Of a stretch of DNA of 64,000 nt, positions 36,838-49,828 are shown piece by piece. Made by a program: the position numbers and the translations under genes. The stretch lies in NCBI GenBank assembly GCA_012861695.1, contig JAAOOA010000060.1, positions 5,541,683 to 5,605,682 of the forward strand, given 5' to 3'. The DNA comes from Trematomus loennbergii (taxonomy: Eukaryota > Chordata > Actinopteri > Perciformes > Nototheniidae). How positions within the stretch are numbered: position 1 is the stretch's first letter; each line of letters opens with the position of its first letter. The notes below the pieces were generated by a model. The model did not search any database. It saw only the letters and a program-made list of their open reading frames with translations, and had not been told where the DNA came from.

Positions 36838-37859
36838 AGAGACGGGAGTCAGAGGCGGTGTGTCAAAAGACAAAGCTAGTCTTTTATTCAACATGGATCA
36901 GCATGTAAACAAACTCAAGCCCGGGGAAACTCACTAGCCTCATCTCAATACCCCTCCTCGACTCCTCCTTTCCCTCACTTGCGTCCCTTCCTTGCGTCTT
37001 AGCTCCGCCTCCGTAAGATGCGAGCGAGAGACACGAGGAGGTGACGCGAGGACAGAGGAGTCCTCAGGTATTAATTGGGATGTCCTCGTTCACTCAAACG
37101 TCACTCTTAAACGACGTCTGTTAATGATGACATGTGCACAGCTGTATCCCCTCTCATTGGGCTTAACTGAATAACCTTTAGAACCGGCCCATTTGTTGTT
37201 AAATATCTATTTAAATGAATGAATCTTTCTCTTGTTAGTCAAGGAATTCATCTATGATGGTTGGTCCTGCTTTTGTGTTCTGTTGTGGTGTAAAATGTAC
37301 ATTTCAATAAAATTATAATTATAATAATGTGAAAGCCTTTACTCTGAACATGTGTTTCCTGTAGATCCCCACATTCACCACAAACCCACATTCAGGACTG
37401 TGCATTTTAAATAATTTAACTACTCAATATTTTAACACAAAACAAAACAAATAATTTTATTTATCAAGATCTAGCCATTTATGAAATAGCTATATCTTAA
37501 TAGCTATGTTTTAGTGACGTTCAAGATCATTAAACATGACTTAAATTGTTAGTATAACCTTAAGAAATGAATTGCACATAATAATTCCTACGGAGCTGTG
37601 AGCACATACATTTATGTGACGCTTTTCCACTCATTCTTCCAGTTCTCTGTTTTCCTCTCTTGAAATCGACCAGCTGTGAAGGTGGTGTCTTGATCGATTT
37701 CCGGGTCAAGTCCCGGAGGAGGGGAAGAGAGGAGTCGAGGAGGGGTATTGAGATGAGGCTAGAGACCGGAAAACGGAAGTTCCTCTAAACTAAAATGTCC
37801 GTGCGGAACAATACCCCGACCCGTAGTTCCGTGGGTGAATTATGTCAACCCACCACACA
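36838..37859 (-). repeat. Gypsy LTR, copy 3, split by an 829-bp TIR element
   Basis: LTR sequence at 36,838-36,933 resumes at 37,763-37,859. The joined length of 193 bp agrees with the other LTRs. The insert separates gaaact from gaccgg. Confidence 0.8.
36934..37762. mobile_element. 829-bp TIR element inside the LTR
   Basis: The first 34 bases (ctagcctcatctcaatac onward) are exactly inverted at the right end. The interior is AT-rich and non-coding. The exact target duplication is not clear, since flanks read cact and gaga. The superfamily is not assigned. Confidence 0.75.
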
Positions 37860-39430
37860 AGCCCCCCCAGGATTCACCCATAGTCAAAATCATTGCCTCG
37901 GGGAGGTAGGACCACCCGACCCCGGCGAGTAAGGACAACAGGGGCCGAAGAGGGCGGGGCCGCAGGCGTGCCCTTGCCGTCGACAAGCTCCGAGGGTAAG
38001 GGCGTCCACGAGGGCGAGGACACCCTGACAGGGGGCGGGACAAGGGAGGACGGCCCCGACGTGGGGGCAGAGCCAACTCCAACAGCCTGGAAACGTCCAC
38101 ATGAGCAGGCTTAATCCTATCAATGGACACAGTCTCAGGTCTGCCACCAACGTCCACCACCAGGCCCTTGTCCCCGTGCTGTATGACCCTGAACGGGCCG
38201 TCGTAGGGGTCCGCGGTGGGCGTCGTGGCGAAAGAAGACAAAATCCGCCGACCGTAGCCCGGAGGAAACCCGGAAAGCGGGGTTGCTGTGCTGCGATGTG
38301 GGGACAGGTGTGAATGTCCCGGCGGTCTCCAGCAGGGAGGAGCGCTGCCTAGCTGCAGACCAGGGCACAGTGGAGCACCTGAGGCCGAGCATAACCCACA
38401 GGAGCTTATCCACCCAGTTGCCGTCAGTCAAGCCGGCACGCAGGGTTGCCTTCAGGGATCGGTGGAAACGCTCACATAAGCCGTTAGCCTGGGGGTGATA
38501 GGCGGTGGTGCGGTGCAGCTTGACCCCCAAACCCTCGGCAACTGCGTTCCAGAGCTCCGAGGTAAACCGGGAGCCACGGTCAGAGGAGAGGTCAGATGGG
38601 GTCCGGAAGCGCGCCACCCACGTGCCGATTAATGCACGGGCCACGTCAGACGATGCGGTGAGTGGAACGCCCTCTGGCCAGCGACTCGTCCTGTCCACCA
38701 TCGTGAAGAGGTAGGTGAAACAGTGAGAGGGGTGCAGTGGACCTACGAGGTCAAAATTGATATGGTCAACACTCCTTTCGGGAACCGCAATAAGTTAAAA
38801 AGGGGCTCTAGTATGGCGGTGCACTTGAGCCCGTTGACAGGCCACGCATGAGTCGACCCAGGTCTTCACGTCCTTCTTAAGCCCCTGCCACACAAACTTC
38901 TGCTACACCAACTTCACGGACGGTTTCTTGCCGGGTTTGGCAAGGTTGTTAATCGCCTCAAAAAGGGGTCTGCGCCAGTTCGCAGGGACTGGCGGTCGAG
39001 GCTTGCCCGTGGAGATGTCGCACAACAACTTTGCGCCTGAGTCAACGACCGCGACCTCCTCCAGCCGTAATCCTGATTCCGAGGCATTGAGGGTCTGCAC
39101 CCCGTGGTCAGAGGCCTGGTCCGTGCTCATGCGGAGGTAATCGAGGCCCAGCTGCACAACTCCGATGACTGCTCTGGAGAGGCAGTCCATGACCACGTTA
39201 GCCTTACCAGCGAAATGTTGGATGTCCGTGGTGTACTTGGATATGTACAAGAGCTGGCGTTGCTGGCGGGAGGACCCCAGCTCGGCCGCCTTGGACATGC
39301 AGAATGTGAGTGACTTGTGGTCCACGAACGCCGTAAACTCACGGCCTTCCAGCAGGAACCGGAAGTGGCGAATCGCCAACCAGAGGCCAAGGAGTCCCCT
39401 GCCGAACGCGCTGTATTTGCGCCCCCTGGG
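37860..39430 (-). mobile_element. Ty3/gypsy pol remnant, copy 3
   Basis: The most readable integrase core of the set: TPSDLSSDRGSRFTSELW, then YHPQANGLCERFHRS, on the minus strand. Upstream (right), RNase H gives EFTAFVDHKSLTFCMSK followed by DIQHFAGKANVVMDCLSRA. The zinc finger (SVKLV) is separated by a frame break. The polypurine tract adjoins the LTR. 5' truncation point as in other copies. Confidence 0.85.
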
Positions 39431-39868
39431 GGTTAACTGTTTGGTAAGTGACTGTCAAAATGCTTATTTCCCAATTTGGGATGTATAAAGTATCTATATA
39501 TCCATCTTTATTTTGAAAAGTACAACCGGAAGTCTTCCTTCACTGCACGGCTAACGTCCAAGCTAACGGCTAACCCGCAGAGATAACGTTCACTTATGGA
39601 TAAAACAGCAACAACAACAATATTGACTCAACGCTTCACTCACCTGTCTCTCCGGAGCGACCACACGGTTCTTTAAACCTTCATTTCCGAGTTAAACCAT
39701 CAACTCTGGAAGGACATTTGGTTAAAAGCCGACAAAAACACATTCATGTCATCTGAAAACTCACCTACAAAACATGAGTTAGACAGAAATCACCGGAAGC
39801 ACTTTAAAAAAAAGCACGACGGGTCTGATTTAAAGGACACCGAACGTTATCTCTTTTTTATTTAGGCA
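39431..39868. repeat. Conserved inter-element flank, unit D (empty piggyBac site)
   Basis: It carries cacggttctttaaacc uninterrupted near 39,675. Otherwise it is as in units A to C. Confidence 0.65.
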
Positions 39869-40405
39869 CAGTGGTGAAAAGTAACTAAGTACATTTACTC
39901 AAGTACTGTACTTAAGTACAATTTTGAGATACTTGTACATGTTATGCTACTCTGTACTTCTTCTACTCCACTACAGTTCAGAGGTAAATGGTGTACTTTT
40001 CCTCCACTACATGTATTTAATACCTTTAGTTACTTCACAGATGTGGATGAATGATGTGAAATATAATCAAGTGTTAAATCAGACTTTAGTTCCACCTGGA
40101 GTAAATTCACAAGCTACCCTGCAGTATACAAAGTCATTCAAACTAGCTGCGCCTTTACCAGCTTTGAGAACACTTTCATGATCAATCATTATAAAACATA
40201 TCATATATATTATTCTGAAATGGACCAATCTGCACAATGACTACTTTTACTGTCGCTACTTTAACTATATTTTGATGATAATACTTTTCTACTTTCACTT
40301 GAGGAACATTTTGAATGCAGGACTTTTACTGTAACAGAGTATTCCTACACGATCTGAGTACTTCTACTTTTACTGAAGTACAAGATCTTAGTTATCCCAC
40401 CTCTG
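39869..40405. mobile_element. ACTC-rich element, copy e
   Basis: Intact copy of about 537 bp with ends cagtggtgaaaag and gttatcccacctctg. Confidence 0.65.
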
Positions 40406-41603
40406 GCAGTGAGATATTTAAATAATATACCTAAATTCAACTTAATGAGGCCTAAAGAACACTTTGTTCTAGATATGTGGTGCGAAAAAAACGGAACAAT
40501 GCTTCTAAATGTGTAATTTTATATAACACAATTTATATTGTACATTTCACCAGGGCTGATCTAGGTCAGGATGTGATGAAACATCCCAGCATTCACAGCA
40601 AACAAAATCCTAAAAATCCGAACTTAAACCAAGGATAACAAGGAACATAATAACAAGCATATATGAGAGTAAATACAAATAAAATCAGCAAAAGTTATAT
40701 TGATGTTCAAACAGAGAATAAAATGTAATACACTTCATTTTAATGTTACATCAGTGTTAGATAAGATGATATTTGTAATAAAAGATACATCATTTGCATT
40801 TCCTTTCAAGACTTTGACATAAACAAAACTTTAAATAAGGGATCTAATAAAAAAAGACTCCCTGAAAAGTTAAAGGCACCAAAGCACACCTTAGTTCTTT
40901 ATAGTGGAAAACATGCAAAGAGGGACCTCTGGTGGGGAATTTAAAATCTGCAAAAAGCTCACAGTGAGCAGGATGGAAGATTAAAGTTCATTTGAAGCCA
41001 CGTTAAACATTAACCCAATGAGTATAAGTATTCAAATTGAATACTGCTTCAACACTATGCATGCTATAATACACAACCTTTTACCCAACAGCACATTTAC
41101 TTAATTACTGCATCATTATGACAAATGATTATTTAAATGGAGTATGCTTCATTTTTTAGATGCAGAATGTAATTAAAATAGGTAATATTTAAACTCACAA
41201 TCAGTTTATACAATATGTGTAGAGACATGAATACAACAATAAAGCACAGCATCTTAATTCATCAATTCAGAACCATTTAGGAGAAATTACTACTTCAATT
41301 TACCTTTACTGCAAATAAAATAGTATATATAGTAGTATAGTGAATCCGAGTACTTTTCCAGCATTTTTCCTTGTCATTTTAAAATCTACAAATGTAAACA
41401 ATGTCCAGTGCTTTAAATGTTTGGGTTTTTCTTCACTTGTGGAAACATTTGTAGCATTTTCCTGAACAAATAATACAGGAATGATGATTTGCAAAATCTT
41501 TAAACTAACTGCATCATAAGTGCCAACCACTTGTTGCATTTACCAAAAAAACAGTTGTCTAGTATCTGAGGATTACCCCTTTTCCTCTCAATACTTCTTA
41601 AGC
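40406..41603. repeat. TRIM downstream flank, unit D
   Basis: Same block as the other units, with several single-base gaps. No independent gene was seen. Confidence 0.7.
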
Positions 41604-43220
41604 TCACAACATCTCAGCAGTGTTTCCAATGGGACAAAGCGAAGTCCTGCATAGAGAGGCTGAGTGAAGGTGGTCTGGACTGTGGAGGAGGGTCATGGTT
41701 TCCTCTGAGACGCTGTAGAAGGACAGAATACCTGCACTTGATCCAGGTAAACCCCGACCCTGAGGACTGAGGACCTGAGACAGATGTTGGGTCTTTCTGA
41801 TGTCTGAAATCATAACGACCTTTGTAAAAACCTAATGCCCACGACTTTTCACTCTCTCCAAATTGTTCATTTACAGTGTCATTGTCTTTGTATGCTACAG
41901 CCACCGCAATTCCTCCCATACCTTTCTCCACCTCCCAGTAACAACGTCCAGGCAGACTCTCTTTACTCAGGACCTGATGATACTTATGAATCGTCTGTGA
42001 CTAGGATAACTTTGTCCTAGCATTGAAGTTACTTTTCGGTTCCTCTCAGATAACAACAGACGTGCGCTTGCTGTGTTTGGATCCAGTGTGATTTGACGTG
42101 AGTATTTTAAGAATTCAGCTCTGGTCTGGGCTGTGGTTGTGACAGCAACATGTCCACATCACCCACTGTCAGATACACGTTTGTCCATTTATCTCTCAGG
42201 ACGTCCAGTAGTTTATCTCTGAATTTTGACAAAGCTGCTTTCACATCTTCAAGGTAGCTCAGAGGAAGGACGTGATGCTGGATGAGTGTGTAGATGAGGG
42301 GTAGCTTTGAAAACTGGGTGTGATCCTCTGTGTGAGAGAGCAACTCCAGTGCGGCGTCTTTCTTCTTCAGCTCAGCCATCTCCTGCTCCAGCTTCTCCTG
42401 AAGCTCTTTGACTCGACTCACTTCACTCTTCTGCTGGGATCTGACCTGCTGCTTCACATCAGAGCTTCTTTTCTCCATGAGACGGATCAGCTCAGTGAAC
42501 ATCTTCTCACTGTCCTCCACTGCTTTATCAGCAGAGCCATTGACGGCCTCCACCTCCTGCTGAAGCAGCTTCACCTCCTTCTCTCTGTCCTGGATTCTCT
42601 GCTGGATGTTTAGTCGACTCCCCTCCAGCTCTCTCTGCCTCTCAGTCCTCTCTGCTGCAGCTGACACTGTGTCGTGGCCTTTGTGTTCGTCCACAGAGCA
42701 GAGATAACAGATACACTGCTGATCAGTGCGGCAGAACATCTTCATCACCTCGTCGTGACGAGAGCAGATGTTCTCCTGGAGCTTCTTGGAGGGCTCCACC
42801 AGCTTGTGTTTTCCAAAGGCAGGAGATTCATAATGAGGCTGGAGGTGTTTCTCACAGTAAGAGATCAACACTGCAGACAGGACTTACAGGCTCTCAGTTT
42901 TCTCCCAGTGCAGACATCACAGGCCACATCTTCAGCTCCAGCATAGCAGTGATCAGCAGGAGCTTCTTCAGTCCAGTCTTCTTCTGTTTCTCCACTAAAT
43001 CTGCTAACATGATGCTTTTCAGCAGGACAGGCCGGTGTGAAGCTCTGCCTGCACTGAGGGCAGCTGTAGACTTCCTTCTCATCCTCTTCATCCCAGTGGG
43101 TTTTAATACAATTCATGCAGAAACTGTGTCCACAGGGAATAGTCGCAGGTCCTTAAGTACATCCAGACATATCGAACAGCAAATTGCGTCCTGGTCCAGC
43201 TGAGCTCCTTCTTGCGACAT
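41604..43220 (-). pseudogene. TRIM E3 ligase-like gene, copy D, about six small gaps
   Basis: From [11 protein letters not shown] the RING is broken near 43,150 (one base missing). Two bases near 43,034 and one near 42,970 together restore the frame, and another is missing near 42,868 within B-box 1. From there a continuous frame of 254 codons covers B-box 2, the whole coiled coil and the linker (KLPLIYTLIQHHVLPLSYL) to about 42,128, where a GGGG run is one base short. The PRY-SPRY (WALGFYKGRYD) reads until about 41,761, where a GG is one base short. The native stop is present. Single-exon. Several gaps fall in short homopolymers, which favours consensus error for at least some of them. Confidence 0.85.
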
Positions 43221-44699
43221 TATACCTCCCATGCGAGTGACAGTCTGCTGTTGATATAGCCTGCCAGCTCACTCACTTCACAATGGTTACGTTTCACCTA
43301 AATCGAAACTTAAGTTCAGTGAAGGGGAGGGAACAAGTGATTATCTGTGAGATCTGCAGAAAGTAGACGGGCTTACACGCTTAACTTCATTCCAGCAAGA
43401 GGAGCGGCCTTATAAGATACAGGGTTCAAGGATTCAAGATTTCAAGGCTTTTATTGTCATTCGTACATAGCACAGTGTAGTTATGTCGATGGAAATCTTA
43501 GGTCACAGCTCCTCCAACAGTGCAACACAATAAAACAGATAACAGTGTGTGTTTAGTACTCTTTATTCCCGTAATCAAGCACATTGTGACAACAGGACTT
43601 TGAGCTGACTGAATGATTTTTAAATGACGATACCGCTGCCAAATAAATTAAGTGGAACACAAGGGACAATATTTCCCTTTGTGATGTAGTGGAGTATAAG
43701 TATAGGATAGTATAATACAAAATACTTTAAAGTAAGTAACCAAGAACTGTAGAGTAAATGTTCTTAGTCACTTTTGAACTCGTATGTAATGTGCTGTAAA
43801 ATTAAAGTTTATTTATTTTTAAATATAATTTGTATTGAATACATTTGTATTTCTGATAGTAAAAGCCAGAATGAAATGAAGATTACTCCAATCAAAAGGA
43901 GCTTTGTATTAAATGACCTGATTCCTTGAAAAATTAGGGAAAAATAAAGTGAACACATTTAAAGATAAACCTTATCCAATGAAACTGTCTTTCGAGATTG
44001 AGGCTGCAGCCAATTGGTGACTTCTTAAATACTGACAAAAGAAGATCCTTAGTGCCTGCATCATTTTACAGTAAATATCATATCACAGTTCCTTCATGCT
44101 GCCACTTGGAGCCACCAGTGCTCCATGTTTCCTGTAATGCAACTTCAAGTGACTTTACTCAGCCAAACAAAAACCTGCATTGGGTTGTAAGCAAGCAATC
44201 GTTTTCATGTTTAAAGAGCTATTTTATTATCTTATGGTGGAAATAAACTAAGTGCATTTACTCAAATTCTGTATTCAAGCTGAATTTAATACAGTATTAT
44301 AGACAGGATGCGTGGACCTGCGTTTCATTTGTTTTTTCTTACTTGAACCAGTAAAGGGAAAAGCGACTGCAATACTTTTTTACCTTATAATAAATGTCCA
44401 GAGGATCTTTCGAGCGAGGGGCAGGAAGGAATACACTGAAGTTATTTCAAAATAAAAGCCCTCGTCTGGTGAACACACGGGGATGTATTAACTTATCGTT
44501 AGAAATAACAAGAGAGAGCCGTAGAGACAGTCATTAATGTCCTCTCAAAGTCTATTTTGATATGACTAGTTTTCCAATGTTCGATTTATTTTGAAAGATA
44601 TTGATCCATAACTCAAACACAAACGATGTCTCTTAACAACCATAGTTAGGTAGACGAGGAGGTTCAGCCTTATTTGCCTGCTGGTTGAATACTATATTC
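43221..44699. repeat. TRIM upstream flank, unit D, with LINE tail at about 43,422-43,545
   Basis: The most complete upstream flank of the array (about 1.5 kb) apart from the LINE tail shared with B and C. It has none of the MITEs present in the other copies and so serves as the reference empty form. Confidence 0.7.
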
Positions 44700-44900
44700 T
44701 GTCGTGCGAGAGACGGGAGTCAGAGGCGGTGTGTCAAAGACAAAACTAGTCTTTATTCAACATGGAACAGCATGTAAACAAACTCAAGCCCGGGGAAACT
44801 GACTGACCAGCAAACGGAAGATCCTCTAAACTAAAATGTCCGTGCGGAACAATACCCCCACCCGTAGTTCCGTGGTTGAATTATGTCAACCCACCACACA
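44700..44900 (-). repeat. Gypsy LTR, copy 4
   Basis: A 201-bp LTR beginning tgtcgtgcgag and ending caccacaca, followed by the polypurine tract (complement of agccccccca). Confidence 0.8.
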
Positions 44901-45720
44901 AGCCCCCCCAGGATTCACCCATGATCAAAATCCTCGCATCGGGGAGGAAGGACCACCCGACCCCGGCGAGTAAGGACAACATGGGTCGAGTGTGCCCTCG
45001 CCGTCGACAAGCTCAGAGGGCAAGGGCGTCCACGAGGGCGAGGGCACCCCAGCAGGGGGTGGGGTGTGGCGGCAGAGCCAACTCCAACAGCCTGGAAACG
45101 TCCACATGAGAACGCGTAATCCTATCAATGGACAAGGTCTTCACCAAAGTCCACCACCAGGCCCTTGTCCCTGTGTCGTATGACCCTGAACGGGCCGTCG
45201 TAAGGGTCGTAGTGGGCCGTGGTGGGCGTCGTGACTAATCGCCTCAAAAATGGGTCGGCGCCAGTTCGCAGGGACTAGCGGTCGAGGCTTGCCCGTGGAG
45301 AAGTCGCATAACAACTTTGCGCCTGAGTCACCGACCGCGACCTCCTCCAGGCGTAATCCTGTGTCCGAGGCCTTGAGGTTCTGCACCCCGGGGTCAGAGG
45401 CCCGGTCCGTGCTCATGCGGAGGTAATCGAGGCCCAGCTGCACAGCTCCGATGACCGCTCTGGAGAGGCAGTCTACGACCGCGTTAGCCTTACCAGCGAA
45501 ATGTTGGATGTCGATGGTGTACTCCGATATGTACGAGATCTGGCGTTGCTGGTGGGCGGACCCCAGCTCGGCCACCTTGGACATGCAGAATGTGAGTGAC
45601 TTGTGGTCCACGAACGCCGTAAACTCACGGCCTTCCTGCTGGAACCGGAAGTGGCAAATCGCCAACCAGAGGCCAAGGAGTCCCCTGCCGAACTCGCTGT
45701 ACTTGCGCCCCCTGGGGGTT
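44901..45720 (-). mobile_element. Ty3/gypsy pol remnant, copy 4 (integrase core deleted)
   Basis: The minus strand gives RNase H (EFTAFVDHKSLTFCMSK, DIQHFAGKANAVVDCLSRA) running into KPRPLVPANWRRPIFEAI, then directly into the C-terminal junk (SHDAHHGPLRPL). The zinc finger and catalytic core are removed by an internal deletion near 45,238. Confidence 0.8.
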
Positions 45721-46117
45721 AACTGTTTGGTAAGTGACTGTCAAAATGCTTATTTCCCAATTTGGGATATATAAAGTATCTATATATCCATCTTTATTTT
45801 GAAAAGTACAACTGGAAGTCTTCCTTCACTGCACAGCTAACGTCCAAGCTAACGGCTAACCCGCAGAGAAAACGTTCATTATGGATAAAACAGCAACAAC
45901 AACAATATTGACTCAACGCTTCACTCACCTGTCTCTCCGGAGCGACCACACGGTTCTTTAAACCTTCATGTCCGAGTTAAACCATAAACTCTGGAAGGAC
46001 ATTCGGTTAAAAGCCGACAAAAACACATTCATGTCAAATAAAAACTCACCTACAAATCATCGAGTTAGACAGAAAACACCGGAAGCACTTCAAAATAAAA
46101 GCATTTTTATTTAGGCA
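45721..46117. repeat. Conserved inter-element flank, unit E (empty piggyBac site)
   Basis: Same block as 3366-3757, with cggttctttaaacc uninterrupted near 45,960. Confidence 0.65.
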
Positions 46118-47291
46118 CAGTGGTGAAAAGTAACTAAGTAGATTTACTCAACTACTGTACCTAAGTACAATTTTGAGATACTTGTACATGTTATGCTACT
46201 CTGTACTTCTACTCAACTACAATTCAGAGGTAAATGGTGTACTTTTACTCCACTACATGTATTTAACCTGTTAAACACCGAGAGGACCCTAATCCGGGTG
46301 TGGCAGGTAGTTTTTCACGAAACTGTGTCTCAGGCTTCTTAATATTTAAAAACCTATTAATGTGTCATACCAGATTAACGGGAAGAAACTCAGCTAACTG
46401 ATGATATAAACCATTTGTACCAAAACAAAACACAAGACTCATAAGAAGCGTCAAAATGACCCCTGAGCGGAAAAATGCTAACGCACTTGGCACAGAACTC
46501 AAGGTAAAGATACCCTTATTACTTATCGTAACTGCACATACAAGATATCCGATTAAAACTGAGATTCCACAGATTATTAGGTATTAGTATCATCACTGAG
46601 CGATCAGAACTTGCGACAGGGGAAGCAAACCCAGACATCACAACACGTAGCATTACGGAGCAAACACGGAGATCGTCTCACCTTAGCTGTTATTCTGATC
46701 AAAGTCGTGTTCAATGGCATTAAAACAATAAAAACGCTGCTGAAGGTTAATCCATAGGTTAATCCAATGTGTCTGTCACTTTCAAAAAATTATTGATAAT
46801 CCATAATTCCATTTTTATGTAAAAATCGGAGAATAAAAATTAGCTGCAATTGGTAGCCACCAGAGTTATCGCAGCTTCCGGTTTTGGCTACGCGTCACTC
46901 TCACTCCTTATTTGGTAACGTGTGTGTGTAGTGGAACTTTCCCTCGATTCCATTGGCTCTAACGGTTAAAAAGAGATGTCAATAGGCGCGTTCACACCGG
47001 AGTACTTTGGAGTACTTTTCCCACAATAGTTCATCAGAACTACGATATATTTGCGTTCACACCAAAAAGCCCCAGGAACTAAAGTAGTTCAAATTAGTTC
47101 GTCTGACCTGCTTTCAGTCCCTGCTAGAGAGCAGGGACTTTCGTGGGAGAAAATAGTTTGTACGTCTGATTGGCTGTGCGGAATGCAAACCACGCCCGTT
47201 TGACTCTGAATTTTCTTTTGTAAGCGGCCATTGTATTTGCTCGCTTCGGGCCAGCGTACCCGAAGAGATTACTTTTGTGAAAGCAGTTATT

Positions 47292-48510
47292 ATGGCAACA
47301 CTAAATAAATCATCGCAGCGGTGGGAGTGATGAGGATGTGTTGCTTCTGGCGATTTACTCGGAGGACGCGAAGCGCCGCATTCAGAAGCTTCTACTGAAT
47401 GCAGTTTCCGTGGCTCAGCAAAGTTAGCAGACCTGGCAAAGTCATGTCGGGACGACTACGAAGGTAAAATAAAATACATGCACTGCACTGTTTTAATCTG
47501 CACAATACTGGTCTTAGATGTACTTTATTTGCTCAGTAAAATCCCCCGCTATGAACACGTTTTGACTTGTGAATAAGTGTGCAATGTTCTGTAATTTGCT
47601 TCACTAACTCATGGCACTAATCGTGTGTTTCAGGCGAGGTGTTTCTCTCAGGATTAGAAACTAGTTTTCCCCTCCGGGATAAAACGATAATATAACGTTA
47701 GCAATTAGCATGCTAGCTGGACATAATGCTACCTCTAACAATACATTGTAGTTGCTATAATTTCAAGTCATTTGCAACATTCATTCTACATGTTAATGGT
47801 AAAAGCTTAAACAGTTGATTACCTGCATGCCACAAAGACTGATGTTCTAATATTTTTGCACATTTAAGTAGAAATGTAATTGAAATTCTATTTATTTTCC
47901 TTTTTTTTATTGATTGTTATAATTGTACTCAGCCATGTTATGTTAGATGTCAATCCACTTACACTGTAACTACTCTGGCCTTGAAAGAAGGTTACACATC
48001 TAACTGATGTCCACTAATCCCTATAAAACAAAGTTCAAGCATACATTAAGCACAAAACAATAAATAAGGGCACTTTGATATTTATTTTTTATTTGATATT
48101 ATTTGATCCTATCTTATCTTACTTTACACCTGCATTTTGTACACTGTCCCTGCCTGCACCATGTCCAATGTTGGACAATGTTGTCTCGTTGTTGCGATTA
48201 AACTGATCTTGTATCTTGCATATTTCACCTTAGGAAAGTGGGCACGCGATGACAGCTTCCTTGACACCATCATGGCGATGGACCGCCGTGCCATGGTCAG
48301 CAAGGAGAATGAGGACCTGCGTGCCAAGGAGATGCACGACGAACGGCTGCTGCATTCACACAAGGCCCAGGAATCGGACGACCAGCTGCTCATGGTGCCA
48401 GGTGGAGCAACAAAATACCTTTCAGGCTGGGCTTCTGGCAGTGCTAAGCGAGCTGATTAAATCCAACAGGCCTTCAATACAAAAATTAAGAAAAACTTGT
48501 CGTCGTTGAT
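47292..48510 (+). pseudogene. Harbinger Myb/SANT-like protein gene (two exons, frameshifted)
   Basis: Exon 1 starts at the ATG at 47,292 (MATLNKSSQRW). After a 1-base shift it continues DEDVLLLAIYSEDAKRR, the typical N-terminal Myb/SANT-like helix of the DNA-binding partner of Harbinger transposases. A donor-like gaaggtaaaat is near 47,462. A second exon from about 48,234 gives WARDDSFLDTIMAMDRRAM and, after another shift, VEQQNTFQAGLLAVLSELI, a C-terminal helical tail ending at 48,509. At least two frame breaks make it non-functional as read. Confidence 0.55.
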
Positions 48511-48527
48511 AAACTGTACAATGACTT

Positions 48528-48680
48528 GTTGGGAGGCGTGTGGTGCAGTGGTCTGGTGCGTTGGTGTTCGGATCAGGGGAGCACAGGTTCAAACCCCACT
48601 GCAGTCAGGATGTCGTTGTGTCCCTGGGCAAGACACTTCACCCCAAATTGCCTACACCTGGGACAGTTAATTTTGTATTA
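48528..48680 (+). mobile_element. V-SINE, head and central domain
   Basis: A tRNA-like head with B-box (ggttcaaaccc) and V-domain (tcgttgtgtccctgggcaag ... cttcaccccaaattgcc). The 3' tail is missing. Inserted in the Harbinger element. Confidence 0.75.
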
Positions 48681-48766
48681 TTGTGATTATATATATATGC
48701 CACTGTTATTAATACTGACACCTAACTTTGCACTAAGGTGTGTCTGCTGCTGAGCCTACCTATTGT

Positions 48767-48768
<2 letters not shown>

Positions 48769-48808
<40 letters not shown>
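48769..48808. repeat. (TA)n microsatellite
   Basis: About 40 bp of pure TA repeat; a shorter run lies at 48,690-48,698 next to a duplicated 'tgccactgttatta' motif. Confidence 0.9.
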
Positions 48809-48811
<3 letters not shown>

Positions 48812-49239
48812 ACTGTTATTATATTGTTTTGATACTACTGACACTTATTGATCTGCTGCTGATAAATAAAAGAGAACCTACATGCACGGCACTAGCATCA
48901 TGACTGTCTTTGTTTAAACCAGCAGCAGTGCAGCGGTACACAGACTAACCTGTGTGTGTGTAACGTAGTTCTTCAGGTGTGTATGCTTAACATGTATGTA
49001 TTTATCACAGTAAAGATGGTATACAAAAGCTTTTTAAAGAGCTTTCAACCTCATCCCATTGTCTTTAACACACATTTAACATAATAATATACTCATATTA
49101 ATATACAAATATACAGTATGAGTACTGTTTTGATACTGACATTTAATCTTTGCACTAAGGTGTGTCTGCACTATTGTAATTGTGTCTGTTGACTGTGGTA
49201 AATAAAAGAGAGAACCAAATGCACTGTACAAAAGATCAG

Positions 49240-49828
49240 CTTTATTGTCAATTTACAATTTCCATGCTGTTCAGATGCCTCATAAGGGCTGTGCGCGTGT
49301 CTTGCCCCGCGGCGATTTTTTTAGGTTGCGTCTCCCCAACGTTGCTTCCAGGCGAATACAGAGGAGTTGAAAAGAGCCCTTGGACATTCGGAAATCTTTG
49401 ATCCACTGCACATTGGTGTACGTTGGCACCACCTTCTCCCACCAGGCCGATGTTCTATTGTTCACCCAGAGAGAGCGGGACACGACGCGTTCCGTAGTAT
49501 TCGCATATCTGGAACACATACAAAGACACAAATTAGCCCTACATAACTCCATAAATCCTACATTAGATAGTATTAATGTGATTTAATGAACGTACCATTG
49601 CTGTTCTTTGGGCGTGATAACGGTCATCATCCGTCCAATCCTTTTGTTAAGGCTTCTTAACCGCCTTCGCCTCCGACTCAGCATTTCTATTGCATTTGAA
49701 TGGTCGATCTGTATTTGTATTTGTGGCTGAGTTATTGGCTTAAATAACTCAGTTACGAAGCTGTATAACACGACCACCAAAACGTCAACTCCATACCGTG
49801 TCTGAGGTCGGAAGGTAAACAGAAGCAT
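49240..49828 (-). pseudogene. Harbinger transposase, N- and C-termini joined, DDE core deleted
   Basis: Exon 1 (49,828 to about 49,596) ends PKEQQW at a gt donor. A short intron of about 80 bp ends in ttccag, and exon 2 continues with SRSLWVNNRTSAWWEKVVP and FRMSKGSFQLLCIRLEATL, the recognisable N-terminal region of HARBI1-like nucleases. Within a few codons the sequence jumps to IAAGQDTRTALMRHLNSM and a stop, which resembles the extreme C-terminus of the same family. The roughly 250-residue catalytic domain between them is absent. Such internal-deletion copies are typically mobilised in trans. Confidence 0.65.
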
